Assembly: GCA_030280995.1 (NCBI GenBank)
Contig: JASXTE010000015.1
Coordinates: forward strand, 23,594,501 to 23,658,500
Reading direction: 5' to 3'
DNA: 64,000 nt
Source of the DNA: Hemileia vastatrix
Lineage: Eukaryota; Basidiomycota; Pucciniomycetes; Pucciniales; Zaghouaniaceae
In this document: positions 1 through 12,114 of the stretch, piece by piece
Numbering within the stretch: position 1 is the stretch's first letter
Layout of the letters: the number at the start of each line of letters is the position of its first letter
Program-made: the position numbers and the translations under genes
The notes under the pieces: generated by a model
The model's input: only the letters and a program-made list of their open reading frames with translations
The model's database searches: none
Told to the model about the DNA's origin: nothing

Positions 1-466
1 TTCTGGCACAAAAAACATCAAATTTGAAAAGTGTTATTTTTATGAATTTTAATATCCAAATCAATAGTTCTAATTAAGAAAAATTTATCTGCCAAGGTGC
101 ATTTTCAATATTATTAAATTTATAGTGCATATATTCAACTTTTAAGTGATTTAAAGCGCATTTCTTATTTTTTCCATAAAACATTGAGAAAAAAGCTTTA
201 AATCTATTTTAGAATTACATAGCCTTATTTTTAAGGTTTTTAAGATCACCATAACATATTAAAACTTAATATTAAGTACATAAGACTTATAAAAGGTGGA
301 TATATGCATGTATATAAGGTGTTATAATGGCATATTTTGTATTTAATCATTAATTTTACTAATGTATACATCTTTTATACCTTTATTCATTGTTCCCATG
401 TGTACTAAATGTGTTCAAAAAATTTATGAGCAACTTTTACTGAGTCCTGGGAATATTCAGGCTGAC
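1..466. repeat. 3' part of an LTR (family F), truncated by window edge
   Basis: This stretch is similar, with many substitutions, to 38820-39740, where the same sequence again ends in a ...ggctgac(a) LTR terminus. The two copies differ by MITE insertions present only in the second, so this copy preserves an empty site (near 280-290). I call it an LTR from its end sequence, which resembles that of gypsy family B (ggctgaca), and from its repetition. The small ORF at 362-577 lies mostly in it and is not credible as a gene. Confidence 0.6.
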
Positions 467-659
467 TTGTTGCCTTCTTTGAAAGAGATATTAACATCTG
501 TACCAGTGGTGAGTGAGACTCCTTTACTGGTGAGCGGTGATAAGGCAAGAAGGTTGAAGCCCAATCCCAGGATGTAAAGGCAGTTGGTGAGTAAAATTAG
601 GTGTTTTTGATAATTAATTAATCTGAATTATCCAATTCCTTTTCCATAAATAATTTTTC

Positions 660-1624
660 CATTTCCAATTTTAACAGGAACTTTGGCCTTTTGAAATGTG
701 GTAAATTCACTTTTTGAATTAAACATATGACTGGATGCCCCCAAGTCAAAGATAAGTTCAGATGAATATTTAGTGAGATCAGAAGAAACATGATAGAAAC
801 AGTAAAGTTTCTCTGTTATATATTCTGTTTTGGTTTCTTCAAATTCTTTATGTTTATTGACATTTTTTATTTTTTGTTGCTGTGGATGCTGATTAGGATG
901 AAGAGCCCAACATTAAGCTTCAGAATGGGTGGTCTTTTGATTATGCTTGAAATTTCTGCAGTATTTGCGTTTCTTTTTTACTTATGGGGTTTTTTAACAG
1001 TTAGAAAAGCTGAGTTTTGTTTGGATTGAGATTGATCAATTTGGTCAGCAAGCTGGGGTAGTTTCTTTAGGATGCTATCAATTGTTAAAGAATTTCCAGA
1101 AATTTCAGGAGATTTGATCATCATTGAACAATGTAGTTCAAGTGAAGAGGGAAATTCCTGTAGAATAGAATATGCAAAAAAATTTGAATCTAATTTTTCT
1201 CCAGCTTGTGCTAAGGTGTTAATAGAGGCTTGAAGTTCAGTGATGAAACATCAAAGATTTCCATTGGCACACTAAAGTTCAGTGAATTTGGTATAAACCA
1301 TTGTGGCTGTTTCTGGATGATTACCTGAATATTGTTCCTCTAGTAATCTCCATAACTTAGTCAGATCGGATTTGTCTTATTTAACGAAATTGGTGATGTT
1401 GGTGGCATCAAGTTTTTGAACAATTAAATTAGTGCAGCATCTACATTTCAGTTTGAAGGAGTTTTCATCATCTTGCAATACTTCTGGCTCCAATTCACAT
1501 CCTTCCAGAATTTCTTCTAGCTCCAGTTGCAATAAGAAAAAAGAATTTTAACCTTCTATGTGGTGTAATTATCATCACTGAGCATTGGAATGTCTTTGAA
1601 ATTGTTATTCAAGAATCCATCCAT
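660..1624 (-). pseudogene. Ty1/Copia gag and start of protease, degraded
   Basis: Read on the minus strand from an ATG at 1624, the frames give a UBN2-type Copia Gag: an MDGFLNNNF start, a DDNYTTWK-like segment with the Trp codon now a stop, and a LWRLLEEQYSG segment. Then comes a zinc-knuckle relic (KYCRNFK..THSEA, stop, CWALHP) near 880-960 and a protease start with a DLGASSHMF motif (normally DSGASxHM) near 720-750. Several stops and frameshifts break it. The rest of pol should lie to the left but is replaced by the LTR at 1-466. It is inactive. Confidence 0.75.
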
Positions 1625-1665
1625 TGTAGAGATTGTCAGACTTTTAATCAGTTTAATAAAAATTC

Positions 1666-2075
1666 TTATTTTAGGAGCCAATGAGTTCCAGTAAGTATTT
1701 CAGACAGGAAACAGTGGAGACCTCAAGTGAATATAGCCAACCAATATTCCCAATGCAAGAGAAGTAAATAAAAAAAAGGTATAATAATATAACTTATGAG
1801 TAAAAAAGTAAAAGATGATCAAAAATAGATAATAGATCAATGAGATTGATGGATTGGATTAATCTACCTTATTTTAGGAACCAATGAGTTCCAGTAAGTA
1901 TTTCAGACAGGGAACAGTGGAAACATCAAGTGAATATAGCCAAATTAATCAACTGAGAAAATTAACTATTTTTGAAATTATGAGGGATAAAATAGTAGTA
2001 CCTATAGTCCCAATGCAAGAGACAGCAATAATCAGAAGGTATAATAATATTAATGATGAGTAACAAAGTAACAGA
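1666..2075. repeat. Two imperfect tandem copies, ~203 bp
   Basis: The segment starting ttattttaggagccaatgag (1666) recurs at 1869 with a few substitutions and indels; shared blocks include ccagtaagtatttcagac and agtgaatatagcc. It lies just upstream of the Copia gag start in the minus direction, so it may be leader or LTR-edge sequence of that element. Its function is unknown. Confidence 0.6.
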
Positions 2076-3830
2076 TGATAAAAAATGGATAAATAGAATG
2101 ATGATATTGATGGAGAAAAAGATAATTTTCAAATGTCTTATATATATATATATATGGTAATGAGCTCCATCAGTCTCTAGTAAACTCTATATAAATTAAA
2201 CATCTACTATCACCAAATTTTGTAAATGACACATGCGGTACCAACATGTAAAATAATATGAAACCATTAAATAGAACAGTTTGCATGAGGGGGTTTGGGA
2301 ACTTTGATATTTTGTTAAAGAGGTATTTCATTAGGAAAAGATGGGTTATGATAACACCTTTTAAATCTGAAAAGGGACTGACACCTATTATCAGGTTCCA
2401 GGTGTTTATTTGTGATGATTAATTGTTATAAACTGTAGCTCCATTGGGAGTCATTTTGAATTCAGGATAGACTACTCAAAATCTCTGACTGAAATTTAAT
2501 TGAGCTCTACTGAACTCTTACCAAGTACAATGGGAAGAACTATATTTTCATTGACTTTCAAATATTTATATGACTTTGGAATAGTTATTTAGATAAAATT
2601 AAACTTTTATGAATAATCAATTTGAACATCTGGACTCATAATAGGGTCCATCAAAGTTGGAAACTCAGCACTTAAGTGACTTGCTGGTTTCAACCAAAAT
2701 CAACCATCAAAAACCATCATCTTGTTTTTTAAGTAAATGGGATATTCCAACAATTTTGAACTCAAATTTTCTTATCAAGAAAGTGTTAATTTAAATAAAA
2801 AGATAGGATTTTCTACTGTTGAAAGACCATAGGGTTGGGATCAATATCATTTACCAATGGAAAATTAATAGATTTCATGTCTGTTTAAACCCAATTTCTG
2901 ATATCCATTTAAATAAATCTGTTAATATTCATCATACTGACAATATATATATATATATCCAGGCTCCTTAGCCTTTTCTTTCCTTTTTAAAGTTACAAAG
3001 ATGCTTCTTAATATATATATAATGATAATATATACTTCAATAAAAGTCAATTTTTGAGGTGTCAGATAGAAAGCTCTAAAGTAGATGGAAGTTATATGAG
3101 AAGAAAGAGAGGGTGAAATATATTTATATCAAAAGAAAAAAGAAAAAAAGGCTAAAAATTATTTATTTTATCTATAAATAATTAAAATATTGTTGAGCTT
3201 TTTTGCTATAATTATGAAGAATTCTACTAAAAAATTTAAGAGGAGAAAAAAATTCTTATTGATACATTTTATTTTTTGAGCTAAAAAATATTTTTCTTCA
3301 TTAACTAAAAATTATAAAGGCTATTACTTTAATAATATAACACAGTTTTGGGATTAGTATCCCAAACCTTAACTATTGAGAAGCACAACCAACCTCTGGC
3401 ATGCACATACCCACAAAAAGAAGAATAAGTATAAAGGTTATAGAAAATAAGAAACTGAATTGAAGAAAAGTAGAGGACTCATCTAGCAATATTATTGGGC
3501 AACTAGGGAAAAAACTTTAAGTTGGAAGCAGTATATATATACACAAGCAATGACTCATACTATTTCCAGGGTTTTTGCACTAAAGATATAAATCATGATG
3601 AAATAATGGTAATAAGGAACTAGGAAATATAACAAAGGAACAGAAAATTATATAATTGTTATAAAAATCAAGTGTGTTTTTTTCTTTCTTTTTTTGGAGT
3701 CAAATGAAAAACATGGAAGTTCCATATGAGTTTTTGTGTTGGGAATTTCCCTTGTAACATCCTTGAAATATTTTTTGATATTGTGCTCTTAATGTTGTGT
3801 CATCATGGACACAGATTCTGGTTTTATTAT
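2076..3830. other. AT-rich stretch without recognisable gene
   Basis: No supported ORF, RNA gene or terminal repeat was recognised. It holds short TA microsatellites near 2138-2155, 2944-2958 and 3530-3540 and A- or T-rich runs. It may be degraded Copia LTR and flank, but I cannot define ends. Confidence 0.4.
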
Positions 3831-5460
3831 GACTGTAAGGAAATAGTCAAGAGGTAAGTAATTTCAAGTAAAGGTCTAGCGGTTGAGTATAAGGTAAAAT
3901 AATAAAGAAGGTAAGTTACCTGTAAGGATATAGTCTACAGGTAAGTAAGGTCAAGTAAAGGTTGAGAGAAGTAAGGTCATGAGTAAAGCTCTAGTTGTCA
4001 ATTTTAAGGTCAAATAATAGAGAATGTCTAGAACTAAGGTAGCTGGGTGAAGAGTAAAGGTCAGATAAGTAAAATAAAGAAAAAATGTTTAGAATTGCAT
4101 CATGAGCACATGTACAAGTTACCTGTAAGGAAATAGTAAACAGGTAAGTAAGGTCAAGAGAAGGTCAAGAGAAGCAAGCTCAAGAGTACAGGTTTTGTCA
4201 GCCAGGCTATTCCAGGAGTCCAGTAAATGATATGTTAACTTATAAGACCTGAAAGAGGGCGTAAGAATTGTATTTAATGTATATAAATTAATATTTTATT
4301 GCATAATAAAATTATATAAGTATCTTATTAAATATAAGTGTTATATTAATTTTATTGTTTATATAAATTTTTATACATTTAAATTAAACATGATATATTT
4401 TATATTCTACAAATAATGGCGCATTTTTATGTATTTAATAATTATAAATTTATATTTAATTAATTAAAAACATATATTATAATTATAAGTGTAAAATTGA
4501 CTTATAATATAATTAAATTAATTATTTAAATTTATATATTAAATAACACCTTTCATATAATATTAAAAAATAATTAATGACGCTTCTTTTGACCCTTAAG
4601 TGTGTCAGGAAAAACAAGTAATTAATTTATACTAAATTGAGATTAATTACATATTTTTTTGCATAACAATATTCTTTGTTTCACTTAAAAATCCTTAAAT
4701 CAGACTGTACAATCTGTTTTGAATTATTTTTCTCATAGTCCCTATGTCCCAGGCTTGTTTAGTTATTGACTATTTTTACTTACTGATTTGGGAATTAATT
4801 GTGGGAAAATTGTATTCTTAATTGGGGTTTTTAATTATTTGTTTCATATTTTTCTCTACATTGTTATGTTTCACTTATTCTTTTATATTCTTGTTTCATT
4901 CTATTATAATTCTTGTATTTACAAATATAGTAGTGCATCAGAGGACCCATTGCCTATAAAAAGGCCTTGGATAATCCCCTGTAGCTCATCACTTACTATA
5001 CACTCAACAATTTAAATATAATTTTATTACGTTTATTATTATTTTTTATTAGTATTACAATCTAATTAAAAATTCTATATAACAATTAAAAGGTTGCCTT
5101 AAGTCTGATAGTAATTAAAGTGTTTGCTGCGCAGAACCCTTACTTGAAATAATATTAATATTAATAAAACCAATTTTGTGTCACCTCTCAAATCACTCGT
5201 CGTTGCTTTCTCTTCAATAGATTAAATAATTTCATTTAATTTTATTTCTTTTGTTTCTCAATCACTATTACCTTCTTGTCTTCCTCTCTTTTCTTCCCTC
5301 TTTTCTTATCTCTTCTAGACGACTGACCGACAGGTTTAGTAGTCAATTATAAGGTCAAAGAATAGAGAAGATCTAGAGGTAAGGCATTTAAGTGAAGAGT
5401 AAAGGGCATATAAGTAAAAGTAGCAGAAAAGATAGATTCTGGAATAAGGATAGAGCAGCC
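3831..5460. repeat. Tandem repeat array, ~203-bp unit, interrupted by a solo LTR
   Basis: Units rich in gtaaggtcaagtaaagg recur: gttacctgtaaggatatag near 3916 matches gttacctgtaaggaaatag near 4119, and gagtaaagctctagttgtc near 3981 matches gagtacaggtttagtagtc across the LTR insertion (4183 continuing at 5338). The period is about 203 bp, with a partial first unit at 3831. The array continues to about 5460 after the inserted LTR (4196-5332). Confidence 0.65.
4196..5332 (+). mobile_element. Solo LTR, gypsy family A
   Basis: It begins TGTCAGCCAGGC and ends GACCGACA, has the canonical TG...CA ends, and is flanked by the 5-bp duplication ggttt (4191-4195 and 5333-5337). It is about 1137 bp and aligns along its length with the LTRs of A1 (40631-41754, 48630-49755) and A2 (53911-55050). 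It keeps the shared TATA-like cctataaaa near 4956. The solo state implies LTR-LTR recombination removed the internal region. Confidence 0.92.
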
Positions 5461-5730
5461 ACCCTTTATGAATGTAGGAAGGTAATGAATAGTAGGGTAA
5501 GAGAAAGAAAATAAAATAACCAATATAGTGCTTAATTAATTATACAAGTAGATAAAATATGATTAAAGAAGAGATAAAGATATGATGTATATGGTTTATA
5601 ATTAAAGACATGAAATGGAGACAATTAGTGAGTGTACCAAACATTAAGTTTTAATACCAAATAAGATAAATAAAGTTAGAATTAATTAAAAGGAAGTAAT
5701 ATTAATTCTGAAAATGAAAAACAAAAGAAT
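5461..5730. other. AT-rich spacer, nothing recognised
   Basis: There is no ORF or terminal repeat. It lies between the 203-bp tandem repeat and the left end of transposon H1. Confidence 0.5.
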
Positions 5731-5799
5731 AGGGGGTATCAATGTTAAGGGATCCACAATTAGGGATCAGGAAATTTTTTTCTGTGATCAGACATTATT

Positions 5800-5860
5800 G
5801 ATTGTGGAAGATTCTTATCCACTAGCCCCAGGGCTAGAGGATAAGGATTGAAGAACAATG
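5800..5860. repeat. Subterminal palindrome of H1
   Basis: A diverged copy of the palindrome at 14724-14779 in H2: arms ttatccactagcccc and ggggctagtggataa, here with mismatches, centred about 100 bp inside the TIR. Its conservation in two copies suggests a protein-binding or hairpin role in transposition. Confidence 0.6.
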
Positions 5861-6129
5861 CATTATCCCACCTCTTATACCGCAATTTTCATTCCTAATT
5901 ATTGATCCCAAACTCATCACATCCATTATTGATTTTTCAGCAAGTCACATGAAATATAATTGTGGATTCCATCCTTATGTCTCTCTTTACTCTATGCTAC
6001 TTGATTTTGATAACAAACACATAATTTTTTTTTTCTATCTACAAACCCCACCTGCTCATTTGGTGGCAAATTTACACTTCCCACTCATCACCTAAGCCTT
6101 TTACTGACAACCTTTTCTACAAAAAATAA

Positions 6130-6390
6130 TGAAGCACCTCTCTACTAGGAAGAAACTTCACTCAGATATGAATTCTATCACTTTCACTTTAGCTGCTGAC
6201 TCTGATTGTGAGTTGGGTTTGGAAGACACTTTAGCTTAAAATTTTTTTCAATTATCTTTATGAAGAAGAGGATCCCAAACCTGCACCAGCTCTCCCCTCC
6301 CTTGGATCACAAAAAATTATTTCCACCAGCATGTGCACTGTCATTATGCCATTCACCCTCCAACATTTTGAAACACAACCCTTTTAATTT
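6130..6390 (+). pseudogene. H1 DDE nuclease, internal deletion derivative
   Basis: The first part (6130-6240) matches the N-terminus seen in H2 and H3 (MKHLSTRK.., a run of acidic residues, LEDTLA). The second (6256-6390) matches the extreme C-terminus (YEEEDPKPAPALPSLGSQK). The catalytic core between them is missing. It is therefore a DDE_Tnp_4 (PIF/Harbinger) relic without catalytic residues. The ORFs called here in other frames are not genes. Confidence 0.65.
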
Positions 6391-6879
6391 TTTTTTCATA
6401 CTCTCCAAGTGTTCAACTTGTGTGCTTAATTCACTTGGTTTGGTGTTCTTGTTTTTTGAATATTCATTTTTATTTTGAATTGACAGTGAATGTCTCTTTT
6501 TTGGATGTCTCATTGGTTTTCATTCACCAGCTCAAGATGAAATTGCATATTCTCTGAAATCACATAATTTCTCACTGTTTCTCTTTCCATTCATACCTCA
6601 TATCCTTTTCCTCCCTTTCTGAAACATCCCTCAAACAATTTGGTTTCATTTATTTTCTCATCTTATCTCTCCAGGTTAGTCATTTTATTCATTTTTTTAA
6701 TTTTTTGATTGCTAATTATGATTTTATATATATTTTTTTTCTGTTTTTATTCTCTCTTTTGTATCTATTATTTTTTAAGTGGTTATTTTTTATTTTAATG
6801 GTAAAATTAACCCTTTTTTCTCTACCCCTTTTCTTTCTTTTTTTAGCTCCATTATCCTAATCTTCATCTCTTCTTGGAA

Positions 6880-7140
6880 TGGTCATTATCCCCTCTTCCC
6901 CCTATTTCACTTTTTTTTGGTTTCATGTCATTAAGACACATACATAGCCTATTCTTTATGAATTTCACTTTCTCCATATTCAATTTCCCCCAAGTTCCAA
7001 TGTCAATCTTTCTCACTCTATTTTTCCTACCTTTCAATAAAGGTAATTTTCATTTCCTTTTTTTCATGCCTATATGATATCTCTTTCCTTCTATGAAAAT
7101 TTTGTACTTAAGTATGTGTATATCACCTATCTGGATAATA
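6880..7140. repeat. Dispersed repeat G copy
   Basis: It resembles, in reverse complement, 35600-35790: shared segments around tatgaatttcactttctcc, ttcaatttcccccaa and tctttctcactctattttt. The ORF-like translation in both copies is hydrophobic and probably not coding. Confidence 0.5.
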
Positions 7141-7439
7141 ATGGACTTATTAAACTCCTCTTGTTGTCATTTCCATTATTACTTCTTGAGTTTTTGTAAA
7201 ATTTAAAAAATCAGAGTCACAATTATGGTTAGGTTTATTCAAATATAATTTCCATTCAAATAAATATTCTCCTGAAGGCTATCTTTAATTTCAAACAAAT
7301 GGATAGTTGAGCCTTTTTTCCGAATTTCACTATACTCATTTCACATTTTATATTGCATAATTAGATAGTAAGGCTTCTTAAACACTTATCTAATGATTAT
7401 CTAGGACTTTATCTCCCAAAGATTAAGATCAATAAATTA

Positions 7440-7663
7440 TTTCTTTTCTAATTGTTTGATAAAACTATATATTCATGCATTTCAATCTAATTATAAACTG
7501 GCCAAGAAAGCTGGACTTCCCAATAGAATGAATATGGAATGGGTTGAGCTCAGTAACAGTTATATCTTTTCTTCTAATGCTTTCATCACCTATGGAAGAT
7601 TTTATAAAAAGAGGTATGTTGACAAAAACAATTTTAATATGCTTACTTTTAGTCTTCTCTATC
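7440..7663 (+). pseudogene. H1 TET-like oxygenase, N-terminal half of split gene
   Basis: The translation KLYIHAFQSNYKLAKKAG... to ..NMLTFSLLY aligns with the H2 TET-like protein (LYNKAFEKNHELATKVG... to ..NFLTFGIFSYI). The iron-binding HxD of H2 (HID) is here YVD. The coding sequence stops abruptly at 7664, where the AGGGGG-type end of H2 begins (first base here T), and resumes at 14851 with YIDPITGRP. It is part of the same gene as 14851-15167. Confidence 0.75.
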
Positions 7664-8057
7664 TGGGGGTATCAATGTATTAAATTAATTGTGGAAAATA
7701 ATCTGCATACCCCAATTATCTTCTGCAATTATTTTTGCTAATAATTAGCTTATTAGACACTTTAAGTGTCAATGTTCACCTCTTATCCAACATTTTTTTA
7801 CTCAATTTTTCATAACCACATCTTGGACAACTTTCTGTCATAACCACATCTTGACCTACATTCTGCCATAACCAAATCATGGATTACTCTCTGGATATGC
7901 CTTCTACCTTGCTGTGCACTCCCATTCTCATCCCATCCTGTTCATTCTATATGATCAGAACCCCTCACCATCTCATCTGCTTGTTTCTTCTCCTTTTCAT
8001 CTGGCTATCTCATATGCTTGTTTCTGCTCCTTTTCATCTTCATTTATATTTTAACAT

Positions 8058-9400
8058 GCCACATGTCCTAGATCTTCTCAAAGGCATCCATCACCCAGTT
8101 GTTCTTCAAATCCCACTACTCCCTCTTTCCCCCGCTCAGCCAAGAAATCTAAGACTGTTCAATTAAAAAAATGATCATCTCATTCTTATCAACTGGCTGA
8201 AAACCAAATCTAACTATGATTCTTGTTTTGGTACTGAGTATGTAACTAAAGTAGGACGGCCACCAGCATCAAAAGGTAATGGCTATCTTCTAATGGCAAA
8301 TGAATTATGGAATAAGGCCAAGGGAAGGATTGATCTTTTGCCTAAACAGATGTCTGAACGCTTCAAGCATTACCAAGCTAAATACAAGAAGGAAAAGGCT
8401 CTTTCATCTTCCACTGGTTTTGGGGTTACCGACATCAATATAACTAAGGGTATCAAATCCATAGACAATAAACTTGAATCTTTATGTCCTTAATTTAAAG
8501 AGATGGATGCAGTTTTTGGAGAGCCAGCCGATGTTAATCCTGTAAACTTGTTGGATGGAGAAGATACTATCTCCAAACATGATGTTGAAGTAAATCTTTT
8601 CCCATCCTCTACCTCCACTCAAGACTCCCCTCATTTGAATGAGACAAATATAGATAGCTTTTCTGTAGATCCTATTGGTGATTTAACCCAACCAAATCTA
8701 ACTCAGGTCTTTTTCTTTTTTCTTTTATCTTATCAATCCTATTTTCTATTTACTTATATTTATCTTATTTCTTAAAAGGCTGACAAACAAACCCACGATC
8801 CTTAATCAAATGAGTCTGAAGGTAGTGAAATTGATGAGGAAGAAAATATGACCTTGAACAAGAAGCTTAGGGCTTCAAGTAGTCTAAATTTCCACTCCTA
8901 AAGAAGACAAAAAAGTGATACTTCATCACAAACCCCTTTTTTGTCTATGGAACAATTTTTAGAGAAACACAATGCTGGTAAGTGATACCATACCTCTTAT
9001 TACTTTACTCTACTTTTCTTCTACTTTATATTAACTTTTACTATCACTCTAGAACAAGTGGAAATTTCTAAAGAGACTCTAAGCTTTGAAAAGAAGAAAT
9101 ACAAGCTCTCTTTAAGGAGGGATGATAGGCTACAAGATTTGGAAGAGAGGAAGTACGATCTCTATTTACGGAAGGATGATTAGGCACAAGATTTGGAGGA
9201 GAAGAATTTTGAGTTAAATCTAAGTATTGAAAAATTAAAAAGAGGAGAAAACACTTGAACATCAAAACCTATTAGAGTAGATGAAATATAAGTTTGATCA
9301 TGAATAAAATTCCAAAAAGAAAGATTTCTTGATAGAATGTGTTAAAGCTAATAAATCTGTTGAGGAAATTGAACGTTTAAATAAATTGTTGGATTACTAG
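8058..9400 (+). pseudogene. H2 Myb/SANT-like DNA-binding protein gene
   Basis: This is the accessory DNA-binding protein typical of PIF/Harbinger elements. After a Ser/Pro-rich start comes QLKK...HLILINWL, KSNYDSCFGTE, then KGNGYLLMANELWNKAKGRI and QMSERFKHYQAKYKKEKA (8290-8400), the trihelix/SANT-like core. TGFGV...KLESLCP..FKEMDAVFGEPADVNP follows. Introns are inferred at about 8707-8778 and 8977-9052 (donor gtaagtg, acceptor ctctag). The C-terminal charged coiled coil ends EEIERLNKLLDY at a TAG at 9400. Stops after the N-terminal segment, at 8491-8493 and in the last exons mark it as damaged. The DNA target is unknown. Confidence 0.7.
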
Positions 9401-9559
9401 TTTGTTTTATTTCTCTCACACTTCAACTGTTCATATTTATTTGTACATAAAATTTACAATAATTTCATGTATTTCATTACTCTATCAATCATTACTTGAT
9501 TTTTTGTATTTTAATGTTAAATATTATTTTTTTAAATAAAATTTTCATGTCTCCTTTGA

Positions 9560-9970
9560 AAATTTGACAATCCCCCACCCCTGGATTTTTTTGAATTAAG
9601 GGGTGGGTATCACCAATATTCTTTCATGTCATGAATCTTGAAAGTCTTATATGAAACTTTGGCTTTACTACCCCCTGCATTTTACTGGTATCCCCAAAAT
9701 TCTTACAAGTCAAGAATTTCACAAGTCTTATAAGAAATTTTGGCAATACCCCCCCCTGGATTTTATTGAAGTAAGGGACGGGTTTCACCAAAACATTTAC
9801 AAGTCAAAAATTTTACATGTTACATTTGAAAATTTGGCAATATCCCCCTACATTTTATTGAAGCAAGGGGTGAATATCACCAAAATTTTTACAAGTCTTC
9901 AATTTTGAATGTAGATTTGAAAATTTGGCAATACCCCCCCTGCATTTTATTGAAGTAAGGGGTGGAAGTC
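9560..9970. repeat. Hairpin-rich spacer minisatellite of H2
   Basis: Four to five units of about 95-105 bp, each with ggcaatacccccctg, attttattgaagtaagg, gggtatcaccaaaat and acaagtcaag blocks. Each unit holds a short C-run and G-run that can pair around attttattgaa. Related units lie between the same two genes in H1 (15480-15560), H3 (25060-25225) and near 52360-52440. It sits between the 3' ends of convergent genes, so it may work as a bidirectional terminator. Confidence 0.65.
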
Positions 9971-10264
9971 ATCTAAATTTAATATAATTACATAAATTAT
10001 TAAATAAATATCTAATATATATCAATTTCCCTAGTTTAAAGTAATGACAATTCCTCAAGCCAAAATGCAGATCAAATCTAGAAACAAAAGTTTGGGACTT
10101 TACATATGTATAGGCTAGAGGAACCCCATTAAACAAATAAATGTTATCATGATTACCTGTTATACAACCAAAGGTTGTTGGCTCATCACTTTAGTTGAGC
10201 AATTTGATATATAAAAAATATTTATAAAAATTTATGAAAAAATATAAAATTTTTGATGAAAACT

Positions 10265-11621
10265 CTAATCCCCATACTTTTTGGATCTAGATAAAGTTTT
10301 TTTAAATAAATTAACTTTACCTTGTTGATTCTTTGAATAAACTTATGACTGATTTGAAATGAGCAACCAAAATGTGTGAAATCTTGACAGGATTCCAAAC
10401 CAGGAGGATCTTTGGTCATTTGATGATTATCCTGAGAAGAATTCCAAATAGTTTTGATGATACCATTTCCCAAACCAAAATCAATGATGCGCTGGTGGTC
10501 TGGAAAATTTAAACCATGTCCTTTGATTTTAGCTGGAGATGGTATTGGTTGGCCAGTTATCGGATAGATATATGAGAATATACCAAAAGTAAGAAAATTG
10601 GTGTCATTCCTATCAATATGAATCCTATTGTGGAATCTAGAATGAGTGATAATAACATTAGAAAATAAAAGATATTTGTGGGTGATATCTTCCCATTTGG
10701 AGTCACTCCAATTCAGTATTCCAACTTTGGTTGCAAGTTCATGATTTTTTTCAAATGCTTTATTATAAAGCTCTTTGAGTCAAACAGCAAGAAAAGAGTT
10801 AAAGGAAGGTAGAGTGTCCAATAAGCAAAAATATTCATCTTTTTGAGCTTTAGTGATATTCTTGAGCAATGAATATATGCCTATATAATTGAAATAAGTG
10901 AAATGATATTAAGAGTGGAACAAAAATTATTATACATACCAAGAGAATATCCTTTAACAAAACCAGGTCTCCAACCAAATCCAATCATGATACCACCCAA
11001 CAAATTCGTATTCCTTATAGGTAACCAAACCAAAGCCATTTGATAAAGAGTTATGATAAGATCGGATAGTTTATTAAAAGATTCATCTTTTACACCATCA
11101 AATGAATGAACTTCCAAAATGAATTGAGCCTTATAAGTATTACTGATAACTGCAACAACTTGATCATCTCCAAATTTGGTTAGATATTTGATATCTTCTG
11201 GTAATTTATTCGGATATTGATTTTTTTTATCTACTTTAGTTTTATGAAAAAAAATGTTTGGAATATGATGAAAAAAACTTTCACAGAGAATTTTTTTTTC
11301 AGATATATTTTCTTCTGATGAGACTGATTATCTTTAATTTTTTTGATGATTTAGAGGATGATTTTTTTTTTCAGATATCTTTTCTTCTGATGAGAATGAT
11401 TATCTTTATTTTTTTTGATGATTCAGAAGAAGAATTTTTTTTATCAGATATCTTTTATTCTGATGAGACTGATTATCATTAATTTTTTTTGATGATTTAG
11501 AAGATGATTGTATTGAAGTTGATTTTGAAGAAGATGATAGAGATGATAAAGATGAAGATGATAAAGAGGATAAAGATGAAGATGATAGAGAAGTAAGGGG
11601 TGAATCTGAAGAAGAAGACAT
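10265..11621 (-). pseudogene. H2 TET/JBP-like 2OG-Fe(II) oxygenase gene
   Basis: Read on minus, after a Ser-rich low-complexity start (11406-11621), the conserved part begins YPNKLPEDIKYLTKFGDDQ near 11220 and continues to GFGWRPGFVKGYSLG. An intron (donor gtatgta, about 10881-10939) precedes GIYSLLKNITKAQKDEYF. The core has WSDSKWEDITHKYLLFSN, then HIDRND (HxD iron ligands), LTFGIFSYI, GHGLNFPDHQRIIDFGLG and THFGCSFQIS, whose His fits the distal ligand. A second intron (about 10287-10320) precedes a short last exon ending RSKKYGD. This matches the fungal Tet-like 2OG-Fe(II) oxygenase family (Pfam type from memory, unverified), which oxidises modified bases in characterised relatives. One stop (FLAV*LKEL) and frame breaks in the repeat-rich N-terminus disable this copy. 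Confidence 0.7.
11285..11520. repeat. Tandem ~72-bp repeats in the TET-like N-terminus
   Basis: Three units containing tcagatatcttttcttctg, atgagaatgattatc and ttttttgatgattta follow one another. On the minus strand they encode Ser/Asn/Lys-rich sequence of the low-complexity N-terminal tail. Copy-number or indel changes here explain why the tail is out of frame with the oxygenase domain. Confidence 0.65.
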
Positions 11622-11639
11622 TTTTTTGATCTGAAAAAA

Positions 11640-12110
11640 ATTTAATTGTCAAAAAAAAATTCACAACATTTTTTTTTTAAAAAAACTCATGTAATAATAT
11701 CTTTTAAAATAAAATTTAAAGCAAAGTCCTTTTAAAAAATTAAAAAAAAAATTTTAAAACAAAAAAAATATATAATAATTTTCAGTAAAAATTATTTCAA
11801 AAAAAAATACAAAAGAAAACCTGAAGTTTGGTTATAAAAAACCTTCACAGATAATTCTGACAAAATAATTTTAAAAAAATTTAAAAATTAAAAAAAAAAA
11901 TAGTAAAAGAAAAATCAAAACAAATGAATTAAAAAAAATTAAATTCAGTAAAATTATTGGGAAAAAAATTAAAAATTAAAATCTAAACCTTTTTTGTTTT
12001 GTAATTTACAGGGAAAGACTTTAACAGAATGTAAAAGATTATTTTTTTTCTAAAATTCTGCCAAAAAAAAAAATTACAAAAAACCAATTTTTAGTATGTT
12101 TTTTAGAAAG
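11640..12110. other. A-rich non-coding segment of H2
   Basis: Runs of A and AAAT with no ORF. It is upstream of the TET-like gene (minus orientation) and so contains its presumed leader or promoter, but no specific signal can be picked out. Confidence 0.4.
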
Positions 12111-12114
12111 TAGG

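Noticed and set aside
6260..6513. Small ORFs on both strands near 6300-6500, and similar ones at 12955-13338.
   Set aside because: They are out-of-frame readings of the DDE nuclease C-terminus.
11258..11482. Plus-strand Phe/Asp-rich ORF in the repeat-rich TET-like N-terminus.
   Set aside because: It is the complement of a tandem low-complexity repeat; the minus strand carries the gene.
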